Below, piece after piece: positions 34,686 through 43,751 of a stretch of DNA of 46,933 nt. The notes beneath the pieces were generated by a model. That model was not told the DNA's origin and did no database searches. It was given only the letters and a program-made list of their open reading frames with translations. The DNA is from Helicobacteraceae bacterium. GTDB taxonomy: Bacteria; Campylobacterota; Campylobacteria; Campylobacterales; SZUA-545. Both the position numbers and the translations under genes were made by a program. The stretch covers positions 1-46,933 of the forward strand of contig JAISOU010000087.1 in NCBI GenBank assembly GCA_031275395.1, given 5' to 3'. The stretch's first letter is position 1. Each line of letters begins with the position of its first letter.

Positions 34686-35924
34686 ATGAAATACTTTGAG
34701 GCGACCCTTATTGCACGGGGCAAAAAAGAGGTGCATCATTTTTTAGCGGGCGATCGCAAAGAGGCGATGAATATCGCTCAAAGCGGCGGAATGGTCGTGC
34801 AGGTTAAAGAGGTGGCTATGCCGCTTAAAGAACGCCTGCTGGTGATAAAAGATCAGATCGAAAGCAAGATCTTTACCGGTCCGGTCAAGATGCAGGACTG
34901 GATTGTGTCGATGCGTCAGATGGGGGTTATGCTTAACGCCGGCATTTCGCTTTCGGAAGCGCTAGGCGAAGCGGCGAGCGCGACGGAGGATAAAAAGACA
35001 AAACGTATCCTTTTTCAGGCGCTTGAAGACGTGGAAGCGGGTTTTAGCCTATCGGCTTCGTTGGAAAAAAGCAGATCGCAGATCGGCACGATCTCGATGG
35101 CGTTGGTTACGCTAGGCGAGAAAACGGGTACGTTAGCCGAGTCGCTCTTGAAACTGGCGGATATGGTCGAGGAGCTTCAGAATAATCGCTCCAAAGTAAA
35201 AAAGGCGACAAGAATGCCCGCAATCACGTTAGTGGCTATGGCGGCGGCTTTTGTGATTCTAATTATGCTTGTGGTGCCGAAGTTTCAATCGACATTCCAA
35301 AAACTTGGCGCCGATCTGCCTATGCCTACGCTAGCGCTAATCGCCTGCGAAGAGCTTTTTAGTACTTACTGGATACACGCGCTAGTCGCGATCGCTGTGC
35401 TGATTTGGGCGCATAATTGGGCTATGAAAAACCGTCCCAAATACCAGCTTGCCTTTGATCGCAACATTCTGAAGGTCTATCTGGTAGGCAGTATGCTTAG
35501 TCTGGGATTTTACGGACGGTTTATGATGATCTTTAGCCAGCTAATCAAATCGGGCATTCCGCTTACGGAGGCGATGGCGACTTCGGGCGGCACGATTGAA
35601 AATAGCCATGTGCGCGTGAAACTTGCCGAAGCGGGCAGAGGTATCGGACAGGGCAAACAGCTATCGGTCGCGCTCGAGGAAACGGCGTTGTTCGAACCGA
35701 TGGTGTTGCAAATGGTTCGATCTGGCGAAAGTAGCGGCGAGCTTGATTCGATGTTGGAACGTATCGGCGATTACTACCGAATGCGCTTCAATCACCTGAT
35801 CGACAACTTTGCGGCGTTATTGGAACCGATCCTGATGGTCTTTATGAGCGTTCTCGTTCTATTTTTGGCGATGGGCATTATGTTGCCGATGTGGGATATT
35901 TCGAGCGCGGTCAGAAAGAAATAG
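34686..35924 (+). CDS. Type II secretion / transformation protein GspF-PilC family (CtsF-like)
   Basis: 412 residues with the duplicated T2SSF domain. The first copy (about 72-195) has WIVSMRQMGVMLNAGISLSEAL and GYxLSxAL-like GFSLSASLEKS. The second (about 275-400) has FMMIFSQLIKSGIPLTEAM, KQLSVALEE and MVRSGESSGELDSML. Three membrane segments lie at about 180-200, 225-245 and 375-400. It is the inner-membrane platform of a pilus-like machine, in Campylobacter the Cts DNA-uptake system. No other secretion genes are adjacent. Its TAG overlaps the GTG start of trpS by one base. Confidence 0.82.
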   Translation: MKYFEATLIARGKKEVHHFLAGDRKEAMNIAQSGGMVVQVKEVAMPLKERLLVIKDQIESKIFTGPVKMQDWIVSMRQMGVMLNAGISLSEALGEAASATEDKKTKRILFQALEDVEAGFSLSASLEKSRSQIGTISMALVTLGEKTGTLAESLLKLADMVEELQNNRSKVKKATRMPAITLVAMAAAFVILIMLVVPKFQSTFQKLGADLPMPTLALIACEELFSTYWIHALVAIAVLIWAHNWAMKNRPKYQLAFDRNILKVYLVGSMLSLGFYGRFMMIFSQLIKSGIPLTEAMATSGGTIENSHVRVKLAEAGRGIGQGKQLSVALEETALFEPMVLQMVRSGESSGELDSMLERIGDYYRMRFNHLIDNFAALLEPILMVFMSVLVLFLAMGIMLPMWDISSAVRKK

Positions 35925-36889
35925 TGAGGATTCTTTCCGGTATACAGCCTTCGGGCGCGTTTCATCTAGGCAACTATTTTGGAATGATCGCCCAGATGGT
36001 AAAAGCGCAAAAAAATGAGGACGTGTTCGCTTTTATCGCAAACTACCATGCGATGACAAGCGTTTTCGAGGGCGATCGTTTAGCGAAGCAAACGCGCGAG
36101 GCGGCGATCGCCTTTTTGAGCTTTGGAATCGATCCCGCGCGATCGACCTTTTGGCTCCAATCCGCCGTTCCCGAAACGCTAGAGCTTTATTGGATTTTGA
36201 GCCAACATACGCCGATCGGATTACTGGAACGCGCCCATAGCTACAAAGATAAGGTCGCCAAAGGCTTGTCGCCTTCGCACGGCTTGTTCAGCTATCCCGT
36301 TTTGATGGCGGCGGATATTCTGCTTTACGATACCGACCTCGTCCCCGTAGGTAAAGATCAGGTTCAGCACGTCGAGATCGCCCGCGACGTCGCTATCAAG
36401 TTCAACAACGCGATCGGCGGCGATCTACTTAAAATCCCGACTTTCAAAATCGAAGAAAACGTCGCGACCGTTCTTGGAATCGATGGCGCGAAGATGAGCA
36501 AAAGCTACGGCAACGCAATCGATATTTTTACCGATCGTCAAACCTTAGAAAAGCGCGTTAAACAGATCGTAACGTCGCCTTTGGCGCTTGAAGAACCAAA
36601 AGAGTGGCGAAACGATAACGTTTATCGGTTATGCGCTTTATTTTTGGACGAAGAGGGTAAAACCGCCTTGCAAAAGCGCTACGAAAAGGGCGGCGAAGGA
36701 CACGGACATTTCAAAGCGTATTTAACCGATCTGATCTGGGATTATTTCGCCCCCGCCCGCGCCAAATACGAAGAGCTTAAACAAGCGCCGTTCAAAGTCG
36801 ATGAAGCGTTAACGATCGGCGCGAAAAAAGCCGAAAAAATCGCCGCCGAAAAGATGACAAAGATTCGCGCCGCGGTAGGTATCCTCTAA
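35924..36889 (+). CDS. trpS: Tryptophanyl-tRNA synthetase TrpS
   Basis: A class I synthetase. VRILSGIQPSGAFHLGNYFG contains the HIGH-type motif (HLGN), GLFSYPVLMAADILLYDTDLVPVGKDQ the tryptophan pocket, and GAKMSKSYGNAI the KMSKS loop. The open frame extends to 35891, but GTG 35924 gives the canonical N-terminus (322 residues) and a one-base overlap with the upstream gene. It charges tryptophan tRNA. Confidence 0.95.
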   Translation: MRILSGIQPSGAFHLGNYFGMIAQMVKAQKNEDVFAFIANYHAMTSVFEGDRLAKQTREAAIAFLSFGIDPARSTFWLQSAVPETLELYWILSQHTPIGLLERAHSYKDKVAKGLSPSHGLFSYPVLMAADILLYDTDLVPVGKDQVQHVEIARDVAIKFNNAIGGDLLKIPTFKIEENVATVLGIDGAKMSKSYGNAIDIFTDRQTLEKRVKQIVTSPLALEEPKEWRNDNVYRLCALFLDEEGKTALQKRYEKGGEGHGHFKAYLTDLIWDYFAPARAKYEELKQAPFKVDEALTIGAKKAEKIAAEKMTKIRAAVGIL

Positions 36890-36991
36890 AATCGTCCCTC
36901 CTGTAAAAAAGCGTAAAGCGCGCGTCAATCTCAATCCCTCCGTATTGCTCGCCGAGAGATCGCCAAGGATTTGAACGCCAAAAGGCTATAA

Positions 36992-37196
36992 GCCGATCTT
37001 GACGGGATCAGTGCGGTATGTTTGCTTATTACTCCGATCGGCTTAGGAATTAGAATATATATCGGCGACGCTCTTTATGATCTTCGCGGTTTTCAACGCT
37101 CTTGGCGAAATAGTAGAAAACGAAACCGACTACGACTATTTCATTGTTATTAGCGGCGCGATCGCTATAATTTTTACTTCGTCGCGCGATTTATAA
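36992..37196 (+). pseudogene. Decayed small membrane-protein gene
   Basis: After a TAA at 36989 one frame reads ADLDGISAVCLLITPIGLGI, then RIYIGDAL. Continuing after a one-base shift near 37074 is a 39-codon ORF (ATG 37077, stop 37196) reading FAVFNALGEIVENET and then a second hydrophobic segment. Together they look like a broken two-helix membrane protein. The family is unknown. Other parts of 36890-37361 show only a hairpin. Confidence 0.35.
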
Positions 37197-37305
37197 AAAA
37201 CGCGCTAGTTTGCTAAAGGAAGCGGGAAGATAAGTTTTTTATATTAAACAAACGCCGCGATCGAAAGCGCGGCGCGCTTTATTAAACGATCTTGGCAACG
37301 TAGCG

Positions 37306-37339
37306 ACCAAAATCGGCGGAAAACTCCGCCAATTTTGGT
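37306..37339. terminator. Strong 15-base-stem hairpin between trpS region and the FlgP-like gene
   Basis: Bases 37306-37320 pair with 37325-37339 (14 of 15 positions, one C-A mismatch) around a four-base loop. It lies 22 bases beyond the end of the minus-strand FlgP-like gene and can serve as its terminator. There is no T run, so factor-independent function is uncertain. Confidence 0.5.
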
Positions 37340-37361
37340 TAAAGAGCCGATTTAAACGATA

Positions 37362-37868
37362 TTAAAATCCCGATAATACGCGATACCATCTGCGCCCGTC
37401 AAGTTTAACTTCCATTTCGACTTGGCATAATCCGTCCTTGAATACCGTTTCAAGGATTTCGGCGTTGCGAATAATCGCGTACATTTGCGTTCGCACCGTC
37501 GAGCTTTGAGCCACCGCGTCTTTAAGCGTGTCTTTGGCGTTGATTCTGATGCCGTACATCTTTTCGCCAAGCTGCCTATAAGCGTCGAGAATAGCCGCCC
37601 TCTTCGCTAAAACCAAAGCCTGCGCGGGCGAAATTGTGCTTTCGGGCGACACGCCCATACCAATCGCTCTGACGGTGATAATATTCGTCGGTTGCAAAAT
37701 CGGCGAGTTTGGAATTAGATACTCCTCCGTTTCGTCGATTCTGGGCAGAGGTTGTTGCGGCGCGACCTGCGTCGGGGCGGGTTCATAAACCACCTCTTCA
37801 ACCACGTATTCGGGTTCCGCCGCGAGCGCCATCGCGCCGACCAAAACCCATATTGCAAACTTTCTCAT
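37362..37868 (-). CDS. FlgP-like LPP20-family protein
   Basis: 168 residues with an N-terminal signal (ending AMALAA). A Pro/Glu-rich spacer (about 18-50) is followed by a domain resembling Campylobacter FlgP: ALVLAKRAAILDAYRQLGEK, MYGIRINAKDTLKDAV, then a helix and a FKDGLCQVEMEVKL strand. FlgP is an outer-membrane basal-disk protein needed for motility. Unlike FlgP, described as a lipoprotein, this one has no lipobox Cys at the cleavage site. A sigma-54 -24/-12 promoter lies just upstream, as expected for a flagellar gene. A flgQ-type partner is not adjacent. Confidence 0.68.
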   Translation of the reverse strand: MRKFAIWVLVGAMALAAEPEYVVEEVVYEPAPTQVAPQQPLPRIDETEEYLIPNSPILQPTNIITVRAIGMGVSPESTISPAQALVLAKRAAILDAYRQLGEKMYGIRINAKDTLKDAVAQSSTVRTQMYAIIRNAEILETVFKDGLCQVEMEVKLDGRRWYRVLSGF

Positions 37869-37909
37869 CGCTTTTTGGCTCCTTTTTTTTGACTATTAAG
37901 CCAGCAAAA

Positions 37910-37923
37910 GCAACCGCCGTTCC
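37910..37923 (-). promoter_or_regulatory. Sigma-54 (RpoN) -24/-12 promoter for the FlgP-like gene
   Basis: On the minus strand TTGGAAC-n4-GTTGCTT has GG and GC separated by exactly ten bases, matching the RpoN consensus and the GGAA/TTGCTT form of Campylobacter flagellar promoters. It ends about 42 bases before the ATG at 37868, with AAAGGAG between, leaving a leader of about 30 bases. Confidence 0.7.
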
Positions 37924-37929
37924 AATTTA

Positions 37930-38163
37930 AGAGCCTTATTGCCGTTCCCGCCATTAGCGCAAGCGAAGTCTTCAAAAAACGGCTTTTTCGCCCCAAAAAT
38001 CAAGAACGATTTATGGAAACCTCCGATTGCGTTTTTGAAGCGAGGAAGACGAAATCCAACCCAAGACTTACGGCGTTCAATATTAAGGGTAAGTTTCTTC
38101 TACATATAAAAAGCTAAAACCGGCGCGGCAAAACTTAGTTTAATTGTTTACGTCAAGCTTTAT
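37930..38163. other. Intergenic stretch with a short open frame only
   Basis: Between the sigma-54 promoter and the rpoD hairpin, a plus frame is open through most of the gap but has an ATG only at 38012, giving 34 codons to the stop at 38116. There is no ribosome binding site. It may be a remnant. I see no RNA gene or confident coding sequence here. Confidence 0.3.
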
Positions 38164-38167
38164 GAAC

Positions 38168-38204
38168 GATTTAGATTGAAGGCAGACGCGCTTCAATCTA
38201 AATC
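38168..38204. terminator. Perfect 14-base-stem hairpin after rpoD
   Basis: GATTTAGATTGAAG at 38168-38181 pairs perfectly with its inverse at 38191-38204 around a nine-base loop. It lies 20 bases past the end of minus-strand rpoD. It probably ends rpoD transcription or protects the 3' end, although no clear T run follows. Confidence 0.5.
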
Positions 38205-38223
38205 TAATCGCGCGAAAGATCCG

Positions 38224-40161
38224 TTATCTTCCTCCGTCGATATAGTTTTTAAATGGTCGCCCGACTTTTGGGTGTTTGAGTTTTTTTATCGCGCTCGCTT
38301 CGATCTGACGCACTCTTTCCCTAGTTACGTTTAGCACCTTTGCGATCTCTTCGAGCGTGCGATCGCTTTCGTCGTCTAAAAGCCCAAAGCGCATAGAGAT
38401 CACCACTCTTTCTCGCTCGTTTAACTGATCGAGTAGCGTAGCGACCTGCGTTTTTAGATCGTCTTTGAGTACATACTCGACGGGATTAACCGAGTCGCCT
38501 TCGATAAAATCGCCGAATTTGCCGTCGTCCTCGTTACCGACAGGCGCTTCTAGGCTGATTGGCTCTTTTGTGATCTTAATAACCCCTTTTAGTTTCTCTA
38601 CGCTCAAGCCTACCTCTTCGGCGATCGTTTCTTCGTCAGGTTCTCTACCGTGATCCTGAACGTATTTGCGCGATGCTTTATTTATGCGGTTGATCGTTTC
38701 GATCATATGAATTGGAATACGTATCGTCCGCGCCTGATCCGCTATTGCGCGACTAATCGCCTGTCTGATCCACCACGTCGCGTATGTTGAAAACTTAAAG
38801 CCGCGCTTATATTCAAACTTATCGACCGCTTTCATCAACCCGATATTGCCCTCTTGTATTAAGTCCAAAAACGGCAAACCGCGATTAGTGTAGCGCTTGG
38901 CGATCGACACCACTAAGCGTAAGTTTGATTTAGACATTCTCACCTTTGCCGCTTCGCTAATTCTCTTGCCGCGTTTGATCTGCTCAAGTACGGATTTTAA
39001 TCCCTCTTCGTCCAGATCGAACTGCGTTCTGCCCGCCTCTTTTGTCCAGATCAGTTTTTTAATATCCATATAAACGTTTACCATTGTCGCTTCAGGCACA
39101 ATGGACGAGATCTCCTCTTTGTTCATATTGGCGATCTTTTTAAGAAGTTGGTGGTGCAAAATACGGTGGTTATCGTTAAAAAGCGGCAAGCGATATTCAA
39201 GTTTTTTTAATTCGCGTTCAAAATGCGCTTCGCTTTTCAAACTTGTTTCCATAGCGCGGACAAGCTCGTTGATCAATTTGCTTGTGGGGCCAAGCTCCAA
39301 AAGTTTATCTTTAACGGCGTTTTTCTTGTAAGCGTTGGAAAGATACGCAAGCGTTTTGACCGTTTCGTCTTTATGCGAAAACAGATCTTTGCGGTTAGTT
39401 TTTTCCCATTCGTTTTTAGCTTTCTCTAGCGCCTCGAAGCTTTCTAGCACCTTCTCTACGCGCTTGTTGTCTTTTTTATTTACCTGTTTTTCAAGACCCT
39501 CTTCGCCTTCGTGTTGTTCCTCTTCGTCGATCTCGCTTTCTTCTTCTACAGGATCGTCGTCGTCGTCAAAACTTTTAAACAACTCTTTCACGCGCCTTTC
39601 GCGGTTGATCAGCGCGTCTTTGTAATCGAGAATAAACTCCAAAAGATAGGATACGGAACAAACCGCGTCGATAATCATATCTTCGCCAATTTTTATCTGT
39701 TTGGAAATCTCGATCTCTTCCTCTTTTGTTAAAAGCGGAATCTGCCCCATCTCGCGCAAATACATACGCACGGGAGAATCGGATCTGCTCCACTCTAAAA
39801 GCTCGCGCTCTTTAAGAACGTCAAACTCCTCTTCTAAACCCTCTTCTTGAAGCCTCTTTAACTTATCTTGACGGCGTTTTGCGTCTTGGCGGTTTTTATG
39901 CCCTACGACTTCGGCGTTGGTTAAGATATTAACCTCGTATTTTCGCGCGTATTCCAAAACTTTTTTTGCTAACGCGGCGTTTGGCTGTTTTACGTGTAAT
40001 TTCGTAATCGCCTCATAAGTAACCATCGAGCCTTTCGCGTTTTCAAAGAGATCCTTAAGCGGATCGGATTTGTTTTTTGACTTTTTTTCGGTTTTTTTCT
40101 CGCTCTTTTTTTCAGGCGCGACCTTCTTTTCGACAAGCGCGCCGTTTTCTAACGAAGACAT
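38224..40161 (-). CDS. rpoD: Primary sigma factor RpoD (sigma-70)
   Basis: 645 residues. A Lys/Glu-rich N-terminal tail (1-35) precedes a region 1.1-like part. Region 1.2 is [20 protein letters not shown]. The non-conserved insert carries an acidic stretch near residues 205-230. Region 2 ([33 protein letters not shown] and [17 protein letters not shown]), region 3 ([15 protein letters not shown]) and region 4 ([20 protein letters not shown] with [15 protein letters not shown]) are all intact. It directs housekeeping transcription. It is monocistronic, with its own -10 box and a downstream hairpin. Confidence 0.96.
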   Translation of the reverse strand: MSSLENGALVEKKVAPEKKSEKKTEKKSKNKSDPLKDLFENAKGSMVTYEAITKLHVKQPNAALAKKVLEYARKYEVNILTNAEVVGHKNRQDAKRRQDKLKRLQEEGLEEEFDVLKERELLEWSRSDSPVRMYLREMGQIPLLTKEEEIEISKQIKIGEDMIIDAVCSVSYLLEFILDYKDALINRERRVKELFKSFDDDDDPVEEESEIDEEEQHEGEEGLEKQVNKKDNKRVEKVLESFEALEKAKNEWEKTNRKDLFSHKDETVKTLAYLSNAYKKNAVKDKLLELGPTSKLINELVRAMETSLKSEAHFERELKKLEYRLPLFNDNHRILHHQLLKKIANMNKEEISSIVPEATMVNVYMDIKKLIWTKEAGRTQFDLDEEGLKSVLEQIKRGKRISEAAKVRMSKSNLRLVVSIAKRYTNRGLPFLDLIQEGNIGLMKAVDKFEYKRGFKFSTYATWWIRQAISRAIADQARTIRIPIHMIETINRINKASRKYVQDHGREPDEETIAEEVGLSVEKLKGVIKITKEPISLEAPVGNEDDGKFGDFIEGDSVNPVEYVLKDDLKTQVATLLDQLNERERVVISMRFGLLDDESDRTLEEIAKVLNVTRERVRQIEASAIKKLKHPKVGRPFKNYIDGGR

Positions 40162-40220
40162 AGCGAAAACTCCTTCTTTCTGCGAAATTTAGCGGGATTT
40201 TGGGGTGTTTTTTTGCAAGG

Positions 40221-40226
40221 ATTATA
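40221..40226 (-). promoter_or_regulatory. -10 element upstream of rpoD
   Basis: TATAAT on the minus strand, 59 bases before the rpoD ATG, in an A/T-rich context without an evident -35. Confidence 0.5.
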
Positions 40227-40287
40227 CCGAAATAATTTTGAAGATACCTTAAAAACGCGCCGTTTTGGCGAAAATCCGACTATTTTT

Positions 40288-40803
40288 TCACGGGCGAAAA
40301 GCCTTTATAACCGCCTCGTTAGTTTCAATGTAGGGCGCGCCAATCAGATCTAGACAGTAAGGAACCGCTTGAAACGCGGCGTCCAAACAGACCCTGATCG
40401 ATTTAGGCTTGCCGGGCAGATTGATAATCAGCGTTTTGCCTCTAATGCCCGCGCTTTGGCGCGATAAAATCGCGGTTGGCGCGTATAACAAGCTCTTTTG
40501 GCGCATAAGCTCGCCAAAACCGGGCAACTCCTTTTCGCAAACGCTTCGCATAGCCTCCGGCGTTACGTCCCTTGGAGCGGGTCCGGTGCCGCCCGTCGTT
40601 AAGATCAGCGAAGCGCTTTCGCACATATCGATCAGCTCTTTTTCTATCGTTTTTTGATCGTCTTGAATAATGCGGTAATCGTAGGTTCGCGGCGTGATTA
40701 AATATTCGTCGATCGTTTGCATAATAGCTTTTCCGCTTAAATCTTTGTATTCGCCTCTGCTTGCGCGATCGCTTAATACTAATACGCCAATTTTTATGCT
40801 CAT
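40288..40803 (-). CDS. mog: Molybdopterin adenylyltransferase (MogA/MoaB family)
   Basis: 171 residues. GVLVLSDRASRGEYKDLSG, LILTTGGTGPAPRDVTPEA and LIINLPGKPKSIRVCLDA are the MPT-binding segments of MogA, which adenylates molybdopterin before molybdate insertion. Length fits Mog rather than the fused MoeA type. The ATG overlaps the bioV TGA by four bases, making it the last gene of the FtsH-like/BioV/Mog run. Together with modAB elsewhere in the window it supports a working molybdenum-cofactor pathway. Confidence 0.88.
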   Translation of the reverse strand: MSIKIGVLVLSDRASRGEYKDLSGKAIMQTIDEYLITPRTYDYRIIQDDQKTIEKELIDMCESASLILTTGGTGPAPRDVTPEAMRSVCEKELPGFGELMRQKSLLYAPTAILSRQSAGIRGKTLIINLPGKPKSIRVCLDAAFQAVPYCLDLIGAPYIETNEAVIKAFRP

Positions 40804-41315
40804 TTTATATCGCTCCTTAATAGATGATTTGCGTTTTTAATATATTTTATTTCTATGCGTATTGCGCGAAAAAATTCATAGGCGCTGTTTGCGTTGATGA
40901 TTTTATCGTTCGCGCCTAAAATAACCTCGATCTTGACTTTGGATAATCGCTTAAAATCTTCCGCTTTCCAATGAAAATTAAGCAAAAACTCCAAATCGTT
41001 TTTTTGCGCGTTGATCTCTTTATATTTAGGATCGAACTCGCCGCAATTTGCATAAAAGTTTTGCATATACAAAGCTCGATCGCGAGTAAAACCGATAAGC
41101 TGCGAACGGATAAAGCGATCATCTCTATCTTGAAAAAACGGCGGCGAAAGCAAAATCAGCCGATCGAATCTTTGGCTACGATCGGCGACAAACTGGTAAG
41201 CTCTAATCGCGCCCAAACTAAAGCCCGCCGCGCAAAAAGGCGCGTCGTCGATCGGCAGATAGTCCGCAAAAAGCGACGCTTCGTTTTTGAATCCAAAACC
41301 GCTAAAGAACCTCAA
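40800..41315 (-). CDS. bioV: Pimeloyl-ACP methyl ester esterase BioV-like
   Basis: About 171 residues of a small alpha/beta hydrolase. RFFSGFGFKNEASLFADYL, the nucleophile elbow AAGFSLGAIRAYQF, and LLSPPFFQDRDDRF with YMQNFYANCG match the BioV proteins of Helicobacter and Campylobacter. These demethylate pimeloyl-ACP methyl ester to end biotin chain synthesis. Candidates for the other triad residues are the Asp in GANDKII and the His in NANHLL. The open frame starts at 41369, but TTG 41315 inside the end of the FtsH-like gene gives the family N-terminus. Confidence 0.8.
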   Translation of the reverse strand: MRFFSGFGFKNEASLFADYLPIDDAPFCAAGFSLGAIRAYQFVADRSQRFDRLILLSPPFFQDRDDRFIRSQLIGFTRDRALYMQNFYANCGEFDPKYKEINAQKNDLEFLLNFHWKAEDFKRLSKVKIEVILGANDKIINANSAYEFFRAIRIEIKYIKNANHLLRSDIK

Positions 41316-42705
41316 ACGCCGCGCTTTCGTTTGCGAGTAACAGCGCCGCAATCTTCTCGATTGCCGCACTATCGAGATTATCGCCCGCCGCCATAATCGC
41401 CTCTTGCATCAACTTTTCCGCGCCGCCTTTAAGCTCCGTCGGATCGTAGATCGCGATATATCGCTCGGCGATCTTACGCGCAAGCGCCGCGTCGCTTTCG
41501 CAAAAACTCGCGCCGCTTTCCGCGTTCGATCGCCACAGAGCGAACCCCGCTAATCTTGCGCATAGCAGCGCGAAAAGCTCCGATTCGCTTAAAACGCTTT
41601 CGTGATCTTGTAAGAAATCGTTTGCAAGTTTAACCGTCTCAAACCGCGATCCCAATCGCTTTGCCGCGATCGCTTTTGCCGCTTGATAACGCGCTCTTTT
41701 TTCGCGCATATCCGCCTCGAGCCACTCGCCGCTTTTCTTTAGGCTAATCACCTTTTCTTTGATCGCTTCTATGTCGATCTGCTCAATCTTTTCCGCGTTT
41801 CGTTTTAGCGCGTGTAAAGCCGCCTCGTTTGCAAGAGTCGATAGCGCCGCGCCGCTAAAGCCCGTAGAGTTTTGCGCTAATCTATTGAGATCGATCGAAT
41901 GAGGCTTTCCGCTAAAGGCTATTTTTAAGATTTCTAAGCGATCGTTTATATTGGGCAGACCTATCTCTACGCGCCGATCGAATCTACCCGGTCGTAATAG
42001 CGCGCTATCCAAAAGTTCTATGCGGTTTGTAGCCGCCAAAACCACTACTCCGCTTTGGCTTTCAAAGCCGTCCATTTCCGTTAAAAGCTGATTAAGCGTA
42101 TTTTCCCGTTCGTCGCTTCTTGCGCCGCCTCGCGCCTTGCCCACCGCGTCGATCTCGTCTATAAAGACGATCGACGGGGCGCTTTTACGCGCCGCCGCGA
42201 AAAGCTCGGCGACTTTTTTTGGTCCTACGCCCACGTAAAGATGAGCGAAACTCGACCCCGAAGCGTAGAAAAACGCCACGCCCGCTTCTCCCGCGATCGC
42301 CTTCGCCATTAGCGTTTTGCCTACGCCTGGAGGTCCGGCTAACAAAACGCCGCGAGGCAAAACCACGCCAAAGCGCCCGTATTTAGACGGATTTTTGAAA
42401 TAATCGACAATCTCGTCAAGCTCCTCTCGCGCCGAGTTTAGCCCCGCGACCTGTTTGAACGTAACCTTTGATCGCGTCGGCGTAAAAGAGGTTTCGTTCG
42501 GCTCTTTTGACGACCTGTTCGCGCTCGCGCTTACGTTTTGCGCAATTGGCGCGGCGAACTTAGTCCAAAAAAGAAAAAGCGCGGCGGCGGCCAATAACGT
42601 AACGATCGGCGCGTACCAATTACTTAATGCAAAGCCTAGAATCAGCAGAACGCAACCGATTGCAAGAGAGGCTATGGCGAGGCTGTCTATCTTTTTAAGC
42701 GTCAT
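41302..42705 (-). CDS. FtsH-like AAA ATPase lacking the protease zinc motif
   Basis: 467 residues. Two N-terminal membrane segments (about 8-48) are followed by a canonical FtsH AAA module: FKQVAGLNSAREELDEI, Walker A GPPGVGKT, pore loop ASGSSFAHLYVGVG, Walker B IVFIDEIDAVG and second region of homology ATNRIELLDSALLRPGRFDRR. The C-terminal M41-like domain is short and degenerate: where FtsH has HEAGH the sequence reads YQAAKAIAAKR, so zinc proteolysis is not expected. It is probably a membrane-bound remodelling ATPase or a regulator of true FtsH. It heads the bioV-mog operon. Confidence 0.82.
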   Translation of the reverse strand: MTLKKIDSLAIASLAIGCVLLILGFALSNWYAPIVTLLAAAALFLFWTKFAAPIAQNVSASANRSSKEPNETSFTPTRSKVTFKQVAGLNSAREELDEIVDYFKNPSKYGRFGVVLPRGVLLAGPPGVGKTLMAKAIAGEAGVAFFYASGSSFAHLYVGVGPKKVAELFAAARKSAPSIVFIDEIDAVGKARGGARSDERENTLNQLLTEMDGFESQSGVVVLAATNRIELLDSALLRPGRFDRRVEIGLPNINDRLEILKIAFSGKPHSIDLNRLAQNSTGFSGAALSTLANEAALHALKRNAEKIEQIDIEAIKEKVISLKKSGEWLEADMREKRARYQAAKAIAAKRLGSRFETVKLANDFLQDHESVLSESELFALLCARLAGFALWRSNAESGASFCESDAALARKIAERYIAIYDPTELKGGAEKLMQEAIMAAGDNLDSAAIEKIAALLLANESAAFEVL

Positions 42706-42808
42706 TTTCGCCTTCCGTTTTGGCTTTTTAATTTAACGATCCTATAACGCAATCGCTTACGGCTAAAATTGATCGATGATTTAAGCCTAATTGGTTATGA
42801 TTGGCTTT

Positions 42809-43750
42809 ATGAATTCGCAATTTATCGAAGTTATCGAGTCCGTTACGCCCGATCCGAATCTGTTGATGTGGAAGTTTCGCGACGAGATTTGCGAGATACA
42901 AAACGGAGCGAAATTAACCGTGCGGGAAAGCCAGCAGGCGCTGTTTCTTTGCGAGGGACGGATAGCCGACGTTTTTCAAAGCGGATTGCACTCTTTAGCT
43001 ACCGAAAATATCCCGATCTTTAGCCGTCTTAAGGGTTGGAAATACGGTTTCAAAAGCCCCTATAAAGCCGATATTTACTTTTTCAATACCAACCAATTTA
43101 TCAACAACAAATGGGGGACGCCTTCGCCTATCCTTATGCGCGATAGCGAATTTGGCAACGCTCGCGTTAGGGCTTACGGCAGTTTTGATATCCGTATAAG
43201 CGACGCGGCGTTGTTTTTCAAAGAGTATGCGGGGACGTATAAACAACTAACAATATTTGAACTCCAACGCCAACTGCGCGATTTTATCGCGCCAAAATTC
43301 GGCGAGATTTTAAGCTCTGAAAAGATAGCGCTGATGGAGGTCGCGGGCAATATAACGGAGCTTAGCAAAAAGATAGAACCGCTTATATCGCCCTATTTCG
43401 CGCAAATGGGGCTAACTCTGACGCAATTTATCATCACTTCCGTAACCCTGCCCGACGAAGTGTTGGCGCATATCGATTCGCTTACAAATATGAATATGGT
43501 AAGCGATATGAAACGCTTTAGCGAGTTTCAAACGGCAAAAGCGATAGGCGAGAATAAAAGCGCGTTAAACGACGCGGCGGCGCAAGGCGCGGCGTTAAAT
43601 CTAATTTTAGCGCGGGCGCAAGCGAACGATAAACAAGAGGACATAGCGGCAAAACTGACGAGGTTAAAAACGCTATTTGAAAACGCTTTGATAGACGAAG
43701 CGGAATATAAATCCAAAAAAGCTCAAATCCTAGCGGAGTTTGACGTATAA
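42809..43750 (+). CDS. SPFH-domain protein with C-terminal SHOCT-like segment (YdjI-like)
   Basis: About 313 residues. The first 220 form an SPFH/band-7-type domain of the 'virion core protein' subfamily: LMWKFRDEICEIQNGAKLTV, VRESQQALFLCEGRIAD, ARVRAYGSFDIRISDA, then helices. After an Ala-rich coiled stretch (about 235-275) the last 32 residues (IAAKLTRLKTLFENALID, then EAEYKSKKAQIL) match a SHOCT domain. B. subtilis YdjI has similar features and helps recruit the PspA protein to membranes. There is no transmembrane segment. The start is uncertain: ATG 42809 fits the domain, ATG 42797 is possible, and ribosome binding sites are weak. It is the first gene of a four-gene cassette. Confidence 0.72.
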   Translation: MNSQFIEVIESVTPDPNLLMWKFRDEICEIQNGAKLTVRESQQALFLCEGRIADVFQSGLHSLATENIPIFSRLKGWKYGFKSPYKADIYFFNTNQFINNKWGTPSPILMRDSEFGNARVRAYGSFDIRISDAALFFKEYAGTYKQLTIFELQRQLRDFIAPKFGEILSSEKIALMEVAGNITELSKKIEPLISPYFAQMGLTLTQFIITSVTLPDEVLAHIDSLTNMNMVSDMKRFSEFQTAKAIGENKSALNDAAAQGAALNLILARAQANDKQEDIAAKLTRLKTLFENALIDEAEYKSKKAQILAEFDV

Positions 43751-43751
43751 G

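Noticed and set aside
42769-43023. 84-codon plus ORF overlapping the SPFH start
   Set aside because: It is in another frame of the SPFH gene, which has clear domain content.
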